Notes under the pieces: generated by a model
Told to the model about the DNA's origin: nothing
Database searches by the model: none
What the model saw: only the letters and a program-made list of their open reading frames with translations
Program-made: the position numbers and the translations under genes
Source: an uncultured Micrococcales bacterium
GTDB taxonomy: Bacteria > Actinomycetota > Actinomycetes > S36-B12 > UBA10799
Assembly (NCBI GenBank): GCA_937952095.1
Contig: CALFYG010000004.1
Coordinates: 1-8,354, forward strand
Direction of reading: 5' to 3'
Length of the DNA: 8,354 nt
Shown here: one piece after another, positions 1 to 5,621 of the stretch
Position numbering within the stretch: the stretch's first letter is position 1
Layout of the letters: each line of letters opens with the position of its first letter

Positions 1-27
1 CAGACTTGCCGGGTTCTTCTCTTTGTC

Positions 28-579
28 TCATAGTTTCTTGCAACTGAAGGGCTTCACCGCGCTCTTCGTCGCGTAGGTGGTGGGCGTTCCGGCCGTCCCG
101 TCCGCTGCGATCGGCGTGAACGTGGCAAGTCCCACGATCTTGCCCTTGAGGGTCTTGCGGTTGAGTTGCAGGTTGTAGTTGATCTGCCACATGCCGGTGA
201 CGTTCACGTCGAAGTCGGAACCGTAACTGGTGCCCGACAGCGACATGTGGATGATCTTCTTTCCCGGGACGTTGTTGTTCGGCTTGGCCAGGGTGGCCGT
301 CCCACTCAGTTGGTTGACGTAGTTGTCCACCAAGACATCAGGATTCGTGGCGCGTTCCACGCCACTGACCCACCACATCCTTTGTTTGGTCGGGTGGTCT
401 GCAGGGTCGATATCCAGTGACAGGACGCTTTGCGTGGCTCCCAGACCGCCGTATCCGAACCGCAGGCAGTGGGCCCCGCCCTTGTCGAGTGCTGTCTTGC
501 TGTCCGCGTGGGCGCCCGCCACCGGGAGCAGCGTCAGAGCTGCAGCAGAGCCAAGAGTTACCAGTGTGCGCATGAACAT
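28..579 (-). CDS. Unrecognised exported protein, 183 aa, two cysteines
   Basis: I do not recognise the family. The start chosen is the ATG at 579, five bases after a clear GGGAGG ribosome site (590-585). The reading frame stays open upstream to 738, but that part lacks a matching ribosome site and runs into the end of the next gene. Residues 1-25 are a Sec signal peptide: Arg4, a hydrophobic Leu/Ala core, and an Ala-His-Ala cleavage site before Asp26. The mature part (about 158 aa) is rich in Gly, Thr, Asn and alternating hydrophobic residues, suggesting an all-beta fold. It has only two cysteines, Cys38 near the mature N-terminus and Cys180 three residues before the end, so one disulfide could join the two ends. 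Asn and aromatic residues cluster in the middle (NNN at 101-103, WQINYN at 131-136). No membrane anchor or sortase signal is visible, so it is probably secreted free. That it is a real gene is fairly sure; its function is unknown. Confidence 0.8.
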   Translation of the reverse strand: MFMRTLVTLGSAAALTLLPVAGAHADSKTALDKGGAHCLRFGYGGLGATQSVLSLDIDPADHPTKQRMWWVSGVERATNPDVLVDNYVNQLSGTATLAKPNNNVPGKKIIHMSLSGTSYGSDFDVNVTGMWQINYNLQLNRKTLKGKIVGLATFTPIAADGTAGTPTTYATKSAVKPFSCKKL

Positions 580-584
580 GTGAA

Positions 585-590
585 CCTCCC
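585..590 (-). promoter_or_regulatory. Ribosome binding site GGGAGG deciding the start of the 183-aa gene
   Basis: GGGAGG on the minus strand lies five bases ahead of the ATG at 579. A second ATG two codons on (573) would be 11 bases away. This spacing favours the 579 start over the longer open frame reaching 738. Confidence 0.65.
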
Positions 591-659
591 ACTGGACGTT
601 TCGGCGGCACGGCCACTCCACCTGAGCCTTTCTCCCGGTTCGTGTGACGAATGTGGCGG

Positions 660-684
660 GGGCTTCTTTGTGTGCTGGGCTTCT
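660..684. repeat. Short direct repeat, GGGCTTCT twice, 17-bp period
   Basis: The octamer GGGCTTCT occurs at 660-667 and 677-684 in the 151-bp gap (580-730) between the serine hydrolase stop and the 183-aa gene start. A perfect 5-1-5 dyad, GATCG-A-CGATC, follows at 689-699. The repeats sit about 80-105 bp upstream of the 183-aa start and could be a regulatory site, but repeats this short can arise by chance. I see no confident promoter boxes or terminator in the gap. Confidence 0.25.
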
Positions 685-730
685 GGTGGATCGACGATCT
701 CTGTCGCCTTGCGCCTTCGCGTACCGGCCC

Positions 731-2551
731 CTACGCAATGCGCTTGTACTTCACCCCGAGGTACGTGAACGTGGGCACACCCGTGGCTGTCTTCGCGGGG
801 ATCAGGCACTCGCCCTTGCCCCTGCCGAGCCCGAAACCAAGCCCTGCAGTGAAGGCCACGCCATCCTGGCGCACAGTCAGTGCCTGGGTCCCGCTCTCTG
901 ATGAGGCGTCCATGACCAGCAGGCCATCGAGGTCACGCAGCCGGATCTGCCGGGCGACCAGGCTGGGATCGACGTGAGGGTTGGCGTCGACCGCACGATA
1001 CGTCCCCAGCCGGGCGCGCCACGGGGCGCGCAGTGTCGTTTCCGGCAACTTCTCACCGGCGATCAGTGTCACCAAGGCGCCGCTGAGGGGGATGCGCGTC
1101 ACCATCAGCCTGCGGCCCTCGACCGTCCGGAAGCGGACCAGCGGCAGTTCTTTGCCCTGCGGCCGGAACCAGCCGTCAGCGTGAGGCAGCAGTGTTTGTG
1201 ATGTGGCCGCGGGGGTGCCCGCATTACTCGTCAGCGTGAGGGCGGCTCCGTCCGATGTCACCTTGTACAGCGAGGCTGTTCCCCCGAAGTAGCCGGTACG
1301 AGCGGCCAGCTGGTCCGCTGTCAGGGTGGTGAGGGGGGACTTCGGGGCCTGCTCCGGTGCCGGGGGTTGTCGACCGGTCTTGGCCGCGTACGCCAAGGTC
1401 AGTGCCTCGGTGGCGATGTCGGACTGGATACCCGCGCCCCCCACGGTGTTGACCGATACGAAGACGCCCAAGTCCGACCCCGGTAGAAGCTTCATCATGC
1501 TGTGGTTCCAGACGGTCGCGCCGTCGTGCCACACGACCTTGCCTGCCCAGTCGAGGCCAGGGTCACCCACGGCGAACCCGAGGCCGAAGTGCATGAAGCT
1601 GATATCCAGCGGGGTGACCTCCTGGGGCTTCCACATCCTGTGCAGCCAGGACGCCTTGATGACCCGGCCCCTCGGTCCCTCGCCTCCCGCGAGCAGCATC
1701 TGCATGTACTTGGCCATGTCGACCGCTGAGGAGGTGATCGAGCCGGCCGTCCAGCCATTGATGTATTCGCGCGGCTGTGTGGTCACCGAACTGATCGAAC
1801 CGTCGGGTCCGAAGGTCGCCGTGTAGTTGCGAGTCAGCCGAGAAGCCGGTGCGGATGTGGTGTTGAACGTGGAACCCGTCATCCCCGAGGGGCGGAAGAT
1901 GTACCGGCGGGAGTAGGTGTCGAACGGCAAGCCGATGACGTTCTCCACGAGGTTCTGCAGCAGGACGTACCCGCTGTTGTTGTAGGCGTACACGGTGTTG
2001 ACGCGGCGCTCCGGATACATGCGTGACAGCGCCTTGACGAGCCATGTGCGGAAGTCAGGGTCCGGCTTGCCCACAGTGAGCATGCCGTTGAAGACGTCGC
2101 CAGGGATCCCGGAGTGGTGGTCGAGAACCGTGCGGACGGTGATCACATTGCGCTTGTACCGGGGCAGCAGACGGAACTCAGGCACGTACGTGGCCAGCGG
2201 CTCGTCGAGGTCCACGAGTCCGCGCTGGACGAGTTGCATGACGGCGATCGCGGATGCGGTCTTGGACGCGGAACCGATGTGGAACAGGGTCCGTTTCGTG
2301 ACGGGTTCGCGTGCTTTCCGATCGGCGTAGCCGAAGCCGCGCGTCCACACCACCCGGTCACCGTCCACCAAAGCGATCGTGAGCCCCACGACGCCGTTCT
2401 GCTCCATGGAGGTGGTGATGTCTGTCGTCAGGCGGGCGATGACCGGAGCGTAGTCGGGGTCGGGGGCGGCAACGCTCGGCCCGGCGAGCAGACCTGCCCC
2501 GACGCACGTGACAACGACTGCGGATGCCCCCACCCTGAACCATCGGTCCAT
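731..2551 (-). CDS. Exported serine hydrolase, beta-lactamase/DD-peptidase fold
   Basis: A penicillin-recognising-fold serine hydrolase of 606 aa. Residues 1 to about 29 are a Sec signal peptide ending in Val-Ala-Ala. The catalytic domain (about 35-390) has all three family motifs: Ser94-Ala-Ser-Lys97 (SxxK, with Ser94 as nucleophile), Tyr190-Asn-Asn192 (YxN) and His342-Asp-Gly344 (HxG in place of KTG). HxG is usual in class C-like esterases and peptidases rather than true beta-lactamases. The tail is long: two beta-rich segments (about 410-500 and 510-606) resemble the accessory barrel domains of D-aminopeptidase-type members. Members of this fold act on D-amino-acid peptides, esters or peptidoglycan stems outside the membrane; the substrate here cannot be read from sequence. 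The ATG at 2551 lacks a good ribosome site but has a TACGGT box six bases ahead, suggesting a leaderless mRNA. Calling it a resistance enzyme would be unjustified. Confidence 0.9.
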   Translation of the reverse strand: MDRWFRVGASAVVVTCVGAGLLAGPSVAAPDPDYAPVIARLTTDITTSMEQNGVVGLTIALVDGDRVVWTRGFGYADRKAREPVTKRTLFHIGSASKTASAIAVMQLVQRGLVDLDEPLATYVPEFRLLPRYKRNVITVRTVLDHHSGIPGDVFNGMLTVGKPDPDFRTWLVKALSRMYPERRVNTVYAYNNSGYVLLQNLVENVIGLPFDTYSRRYIFRPSGMTGSTFNTTSAPASRLTRNYTATFGPDGSISSVTTQPREYINGWTAGSITSSAVDMAKYMQMLLAGGEGPRGRVIKASWLHRMWKPQEVTPLDISFMHFGLGFAVGDPGLDWAGKVVWHDGATVWNHSMMKLLPGSDLGVFVSVNTVGGAGIQSDIATEALTLAYAAKTGRQPPAPEQAPKSPLTTLTADQLAARTGYFGGTASLYKVTSDGAALTLTSNAGTPAATSQTLLPHADGWFRPQGKELPLVRFRTVEGRRLMVTRIPLSGALVTLIAGEKLPETTLRAPWRARLGTYRAVDANPHVDPSLVARQIRLRDLDGLLVMDASSESGTQALTVRQDGVAFTAGLGFGLGRGKGECLIPAKTATGVPTFTYLGVKYKRIA

Positions 2552-2563
2552 GCACTCACCGTA
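2552..2563 (-). promoter_or_regulatory. Candidate -10 box (TACGGT) and leaderless start of the serine hydrolase
   Basis: On the minus strand TACGGT (2563-2558) fits TANNNT and is followed by six bases and then the ATG at 2551. Transcription would therefore begin at or within a base or two of the start codon. No convincing -35 is visible. The context CGTACGGTGAG closely resembles the one ahead of the ABC-F gene. Confidence 0.5.
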
Positions 2564-2570
2564 CGTTCAG

Positions 2571-2624
2571 CCGGGGGCCAATCCCGGATCGGCGGGCTGG
2601 TGCCTGCGCGGACCACCACGTCCG
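2571..2624 (-). other. Two weak dyads in the gap between the 174-aa gene and the serine hydrolase
   Basis: The 109-bp gap 2552-2660 holds two small inverted repeats: CGGAC-CACCAC-GTCCG (2609-2624) and CCGGG-7 nt-CCCGG (2571-2587). Either could help end transcription of the 174-aa gene, but both stems are only 5 bp and neither has a T run. The second lies within about 25 bp of the serine hydrolase start and could equally be a regulator site. Neither is strong. Confidence 0.2.
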
Positions 2625-2660
2625 TCCACGAGCACGGTGCGGGAGGCGTACGCAGAGTAG

Positions 2661-3185
2661 TCAGCGTGTGGCGGGCCGCGCCGCAACGGCTGCCCGGGGG
2701 GTCATCCCCTTCTTCTTGTACTGGCACCGCAGTGCGCCGGCGAACACGAGGCCCTCGGTGCCGTCGCGGTTGAACATGAACTGGTAGCCGATGCCCATGG
2801 TCTTTCCCTTGCCCCGGAACCGGACCTGACCGAAGCCGGGGGCGGGGAAGGGAGGCACGTACAACGTGCTGAAAGCGGTGTCCCCGTTCTTGGTGATCGA
2901 AGCGTACGGGTCGGCGTTCGGGCCCTGCTCGAGGTCGTAGTTCCCGAACCCCTCGAACGCATCGATACTGACGAACAGCCGGTACCCGTTCACGACCGGG
3001 GTGAGTGCCTTGAAGTCTCCCTTCGATTTCCTGCACCGGGCCGTGGTGAACACCGCCACTTGGGTCTCACCACTGAACACAGTGACTTCCGGCGTCGGGT
3101 CGGGTTTGGCCTGCACGGGGCTGAGGGAGGTGGCTGCCATGGCGACGACCGCTGCCACTCCCGCCAACCGTGCGGTGATGATCAT
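2661..3185 (-). CDS. Unrecognised exported protein, 174 aa, two cysteines
   Basis: I do not recognise the family. The first 26 residues are a Sec signal peptide: Arg6, an Ala/Val-rich core, and Val-Gln-Ala before Lys27. The mature chain has alternating hydrophobic stretches, many aromatic residues and Gly-rich turns, suggesting a beta sandwich or barrel. It has exactly two cysteines, Cys51 and Cys154, which could form one disulfide spanning the core. Distinctive segments are DLEQGPNADPY (84-94), YVPPFPAPGFGQVRF (109-123) and the basic end CQYKKKG (154-160), followed by a low-complexity Ala/Arg tail. The ATG at 3185 lacks a strong ribosome site; TAGGTT lies exactly six bases ahead, as at two other leaderless-looking starts here. 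A perfect dyad lies immediately upstream, so this gene may be regulated. It is transcribed away from the SOUL gene. Probably secreted; function unknown. Confidence 0.8.
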   Translation of the reverse strand: MIITARLAGVAAVVAMAATSLSPVQAKPDPTPEVTVFSGETQVAVFTTARCRKSKGDFKALTPVVNGYRLFVSIDAFEGFGNYDLEQGPNADPYASITKNGDTAFSTLYVPPFPAPGFGQVRFRGKGKTMGIGYQFMFNRDGTEGLVFAGALRCQYKKKGMTPRAAVAARPATR

Positions 3186-3197
3186 GGTGCGAACCTA
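3186..3197 (-). promoter_or_regulatory. Candidate -10 box (TAGGTT) and leaderless start of the 174-aa gene
   Basis: Minus-strand TAGGTT (3197-3192) matches TANNNT, then six bases, then ATG at 3185. The AGG inside it could be read as a weak ribosome site with a 9-base gap, so the leaderless reading is favoured but not certain. Confidence 0.45.
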
Positions 3198-3204
3198 GAC
3201 CGGG

Positions 3205-3222
3205 ATAGCGCTCTGTCGCTAT
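3205..3222. promoter_or_regulatory. Operator-like perfect dyad ATAGCG-N6-CGCTAT
   Basis: ATAGCG (3205-3210) and CGCTAT (3217-3222) are exact inverse complements separated by CTCTGT. The dyad starts seven bases upstream of the candidate -10 of the 174-aa gene, so it covers the spacer and the expected -35 region, a classic repressor position. The centre-to-centre spacing (12 bp) fits a dimeric helix-turn-helix protein in roughly adjacent major grooves. It lies in the 127-bp divergent gap, about 90 bp from the SOUL start, so it could affect both genes. The regulator is not encoded in this window. An RNA hairpin is less likely because it would sit upstream of the inferred transcript start. Confidence 0.45.
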
Positions 3223-3289
3223 GGCCCGTTCGATCGACGCGGGATCCACCGACGGGCGCGTATCCGCCGACCGGTTCTTCCAGGCCGCG

Positions 3290-3305
3290 TACCGTGGAGA
3301 AGGGG
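3290..3305 (+). promoter_or_regulatory. TACCGT box and ribosome site ahead of the SOUL gene
   Basis: TACCGT (3290-3295) fits a -10 box. It is followed by GGAGAAGGGG (3296-3305), a purine-rich ribosome site ending seven bases before the GTG at 3313. If TACCGT is the -10, the transcript would start near 3302 and lose part of the ribosome site. The true -10 may therefore lie further upstream and the resemblance may be coincidental. The ribosome site decides the start: the GTG at 3305 in another frame hits TGA at once. Confidence 0.45.
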
Positions 3306-3312
3306 TGACAGT

Positions 3313-3831
3313 GTGACCGAACAGCAACCGTACGAAGTCCTCGAGCGGTACCCGGACTTCGAACTGCGCCGTTACCCCGAGCACATGGTTGTCGAAACGG
3401 ACGTCCCAGGCCCGTTCGGCGTGGCCGGTAACCTGGCCTTCCCGAAACTGGCGCGATACATCGGTGGGCACAACCGGTCGTCTCGCAAGGTTGCGATGAC
3501 GGCGCCGGTGGTCCAGGAGCAGGACCCTCGAAGCGGCGTGTTCATCGTCGGCTTCGTGATGCCGGCCGATCTCGCAGAAGAGGATGTCCCGGAACCGGCG
3601 GACTCCTCGGTGCGAATGCGTCGGGTGCCGGCCCAGACCGCGGCCGCGTTGAGGTTCTCCGGGCGCTGGACCCGAAGTGCGTACGATGCGCGCACCGAAG
3701 AACTGCGTGATCTCTTGGCTCACGAGGGTCTGGTGGTGGTGGGCAGGCCCCGTTACGCGCGGTTCGACCCGCCGTGGACACCCTGGTTCCTCCGGCGTAA
3801 CGAAGTTGTCATCCCGGTCGAGATGCGCTGA
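3313..3831 (+). CDS. SOUL-family haem-binding-like protein
   Basis: A 172-aa protein that is essentially one SOUL/HEBP domain. Recognisable family blocks are the opening YEVLERYPDFELRRYPEH (7-24), the central KVAMTAPV block (59-66), which matches the family's K-[IV]-[AS]-MT-[ATS]-PV motif, and the C-terminal FDPPWTPWFLRRNEVVIPV (151-169), the strongest signature. Animal members (p22HBP and SOUL) bind haem or porphyrins; the role of bacterial members is unsettled and haem ligands cannot be assigned here. It has no signal peptide, membrane segment or cysteine, so it is presumably a cytoplasmic beta-barrel. The start is the GTG at 3313 with a good ribosome site. The ABC-F gene begins 53 bp downstream on the same strand but seems to have its own promoter. 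No haem synthesis or uptake gene is in view to support a pathway. Confidence 0.93.
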   Translation: MTEQQPYEVLERYPDFELRRYPEHMVVETDVPGPFGVAGNLAFPKLARYIGGHNRSSRKVAMTAPVVQEQDPRSGVFIVGFVMPADLAEEDVPEPADSSVRMRRVPAQTAAALRFSGRWTRSAYDARTEELRDLLAHEGLVVVGRPRYARFDPPWTPWFLRRNEVVIPVEMR

Positions 3832-3872
3832 CTCGCACTGAAACCCCTCGCTCAACGACCGCCCCTGCGCCG

Positions 3873-3884
3873 TACCGTGAGTCT
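3873..3884 (+). promoter_or_regulatory. Candidate -10 box (TACCGT) and leaderless start of the ABC-F gene
   Basis: TACCGT (3873-3878) is followed by GAGTCT and then the GTG start at 3885, giving the same six-base spacing as two minus-strand genes in this window. No AGGAGG-like sequence precedes the GTG. The 53-bp gap 3832-3884 has no terminator-like hairpin, so read-through from the SOUL gene is also possible. Confidence 0.5.
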
Positions 3885-5615
3885 GTGGGCCACATCGACA
3901 TCTCCGGGGTTCGCTACGAACTGCCCGATGGGCGTGTTCTGCTCGATGACGTCTCCTTCCGGGTGGGCGATGGGCAGAAGGTCGCGCTAGTAGGGGCCAA
4001 CGGCTCGGGGAAGACGACGTTGCTGCGCATCATCATCGGCGACATCGCCGCCCACGAAGGCGCGATCACGCGGTCGGGCGGGCTGGGGGTGATGCGGCAG
4101 TTCGTGGGTCAGGGCGTCGTGGACGCGGATGCCGCCATTGCAGACCCCACGGTGGCCGACCTGCTCCTCTCAGTGGCGCCGCTGCGGGTCCGCGATGCTG
4201 CACATGCGATCGACCGATGCGAGTTGGCTCTGATGGAGGTCGACGACGCCGCCACCCAGATGAAGTACGCAGAGGCTCTGGCGGAGTATGCCGACGCCGG
4301 CGGTTATGACGCCGAAGTGATCTGGGATGTGTGCACCACCTCCGCGTTGGGAATTGCCTACGACCGGGCGAAGTACCGTTCGTTGAGCACACTGTCCGGT
4401 GGGGAACAGAAGCGACTGGTCCTGGAGTACTTGCTTGCGGGGCCGGACGAGGTTCTGTTGCTCGACGAACCCGACAACTATCTCGACGTGCCGGGAAAGG
4501 TCTGGCTCGAGCAGCGGATCAGTGAGTCGGACAAGACGATCCTGTTCATCTCGCACGATCGCGAGTTGCTGGCCAATACCGCCACCCGTGTCGTCACGGT
4601 GGAACTCGGCGCCGCCGGCAACCAGGTATGGACACATCCAGGCGGCTACGCGACGTATCACGATGCGCGGCGCGACCGGTTCGCGCGACTCGACGAACTG
4701 CGCCGGCGCTGGGACGAAGAGCACCAGAAGTTGAAGACGCTGGTGACCACGCTGCGGCAGAAGGCGACGTACAACGATGGGATGGCCAGCCGTTACCAGG
4801 CGGCTCAGACCCGGCTCCGCAAGTTCGAGGAGGTGGGACCGCCCACCGAGCAGCCCCGGGAGCAGCGGGTGGTCATGCGGCTGACCGGAGGCCGTACGGG
4901 CAAGCGAGCGCTGGTCTGCGAGAACCTCGAGCTCCGGTTGCCGGACGCAGAGCTGATGCGTCCCTTCCACCTTGAGGTCTGGTACGGCGAGCGAGTGGCG
5001 GTCCTGGGTTCGAACGGGTCGGGCAAGTCGCATTTCCTCCGGTTGCTGGCCGCAGGAGGTTCAGAGCCCGATCTCGAGCACTCGCCGGTGGGGGATGCCG
5101 ACATTGCCGCCGTGATGCATAACGGCACCGCGCGGCTGGGCGCGCGTGTCCGACCCGGCTGGTTCGTGCAGACCCATGAGCATCCGGAGCTGGTCGGACG
5201 CACGCTGCTGGACATCTTGCACCGCGGTGACCGCACCCCGGACGGTAGAGGGCGGTCGGGCATGGGCAGAGAGCAGGCGGCGCGGGTCCTCGACAGGTAC
5301 GAGTTGGCGCACGCGGCCGAGCAGAGTTTCGACGCGCTGTCCGGTGGTCAGCAGGCGCGGTTCCAGATCCTGCTGCTGGAACTGTCCGGAGCCACGATGC
5401 TGCTGCTCGATGAGCCCACCGACAACCTCGACGTGGAGTCCGCCGAGGCGCTCGAGGAGGGTTTGGCGGCGTTCGAGGGCACCGTGTTGGCCGTCACCCA
5501 CGACCGTTGGTTCGCCCGGGGTTTCGACCGGTTCCTGGTCTTCGGAGCGGACGGCGTGGTCTACGAATCCGACGAGCCGGTGTGGGACGAGACGCGGGTG
5601 CAGCGCGCGCGATGA
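3885..5615 (+). CDS. ABC-F family ATPase (ribosome-associated type)
   Basis: A 576-aa protein with two ABC ATPase domains in one chain and no membrane segment, the layout of ABC-F proteins, which act on ribosomes rather than as transporters. Domain 1: Walker A GANGSGKT (37-44), signature LSGGEQKR (170-177), Walker B LLLDEP (191-196), switch His224. Domain 2: Walker A GSNGSGKS (375-382), signature LSGGQQAR (485-492), Walker B LLLDEP (506-511), switch His539. Both sites look active, with Glu195 and Glu510 present. The charged helical linker (about 255-325) is the region that reaches toward P-site tRNA in known ABC-F proteins. After Walker B the usual TNHLD is DNYLD (197-201) in domain 1 and TDNLD (512-516) in domain 2, a variation I associate with actinobacterial ABC-F proteins. 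The role could be housekeeping translation or ribosome protection against antibiotics; sequence alone does not decide. The stop lies 6 bp from the stop of the convergent gene. Confidence 0.93.
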   Translation: MGHIDISGVRYELPDGRVLLDDVSFRVGDGQKVALVGANGSGKTTLLRIIIGDIAAHEGAITRSGGLGVMRQFVGQGVVDADAAIADPTVADLLLSVAPLRVRDAAHAIDRCELALMEVDDAATQMKYAEALAEYADAGGYDAEVIWDVCTTSALGIAYDRAKYRSLSTLSGGEQKRLVLEYLLAGPDEVLLLDEPDNYLDVPGKVWLEQRISESDKTILFISHDRELLANTATRVVTVELGAAGNQVWTHPGGYATYHDARRDRFARLDELRRRWDEEHQKLKTLVTTLRQKATYNDGMASRYQAAQTRLRKFEEVGPPTEQPREQRVVMRLTGGRTGKRALVCENLELRLPDAELMRPFHLEVWYGERVAVLGSNGSGKSHFLRLLAAGGSEPDLEHSPVGDADIAAVMHNGTARLGARVRPGWFVQTHEHPELVGRTLLDILHRGDRTPDGRGRSGMGREQAARVLDRYELAHAAEQSFDALSGGQQARFQILLLELSGATMLLLDEPTDNLDVESAEALEEGLAAFEGTVLAVTHDRWFARGFDRFLVFGADGVVYESDEPVWDETRVQRAR

Positions 5616-5621
5616 CCGGGT

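Noticed and set aside
1..27. Terminator after the 183-aa gene
   Set aside because: Only 27 bases remain before the window edge and no hairpin is visible in them.
580..738. N-terminal extension of the 183-aa gene to the ATG at 738
   Set aside because: It would place about 53 Arg-rich residues before a clear signal peptide, lacks a ribosome site and overlaps the end of the serine hydrolase gene; GGGAGG five bases before 579 fits far better.
2503..2515. Lipoprotein signal (Cys16) in the serine hydrolase
   Set aside because: The residues before Cys16 are Val-Val-Thr; a lipobox needs a small residue such as Gly, Ala or Ser just before the Cys. An ordinary Sec signal with cleavage after Val-Ala-Ala is more likely.
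2114..2773. Plus-strand open frame of 219 codons
   Set aside because: It is antisense to the serine hydrolase and 174-aa genes, is rich in Arg/Gly/Pro with no recognisable motif or ribosome site, and is typical of shadow frames in GC-rich DNA.
28..3185. The 183-aa and 174-aa exported proteins as paralogues
   Set aside because: Both are small, secreted, beta-rich and have one Cys pair, but I find no shared motif or matching spacing by eye; a profile comparison could change this.
3067..3855. Minus-strand open frame of 262 codons
   Set aside because: It is entirely antisense to the well-supported SOUL gene and the end of the 174-aa gene; its composition looks like a shadow frame.
4170..5033. 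Minus-strand open frame of 287 codons inside the ABC-F gene
   Set aside because: The opposite frame encodes clear ABC-F motifs; this frame shows no domain, signal peptide or start signals.
3885..5615. ABC-F gene as the ATPase of a membrane transporter
   Set aside because: Two ATPase domains in one chain with a charged linker, no membrane segment and no permease gene nearby indicate the ABC-F type.
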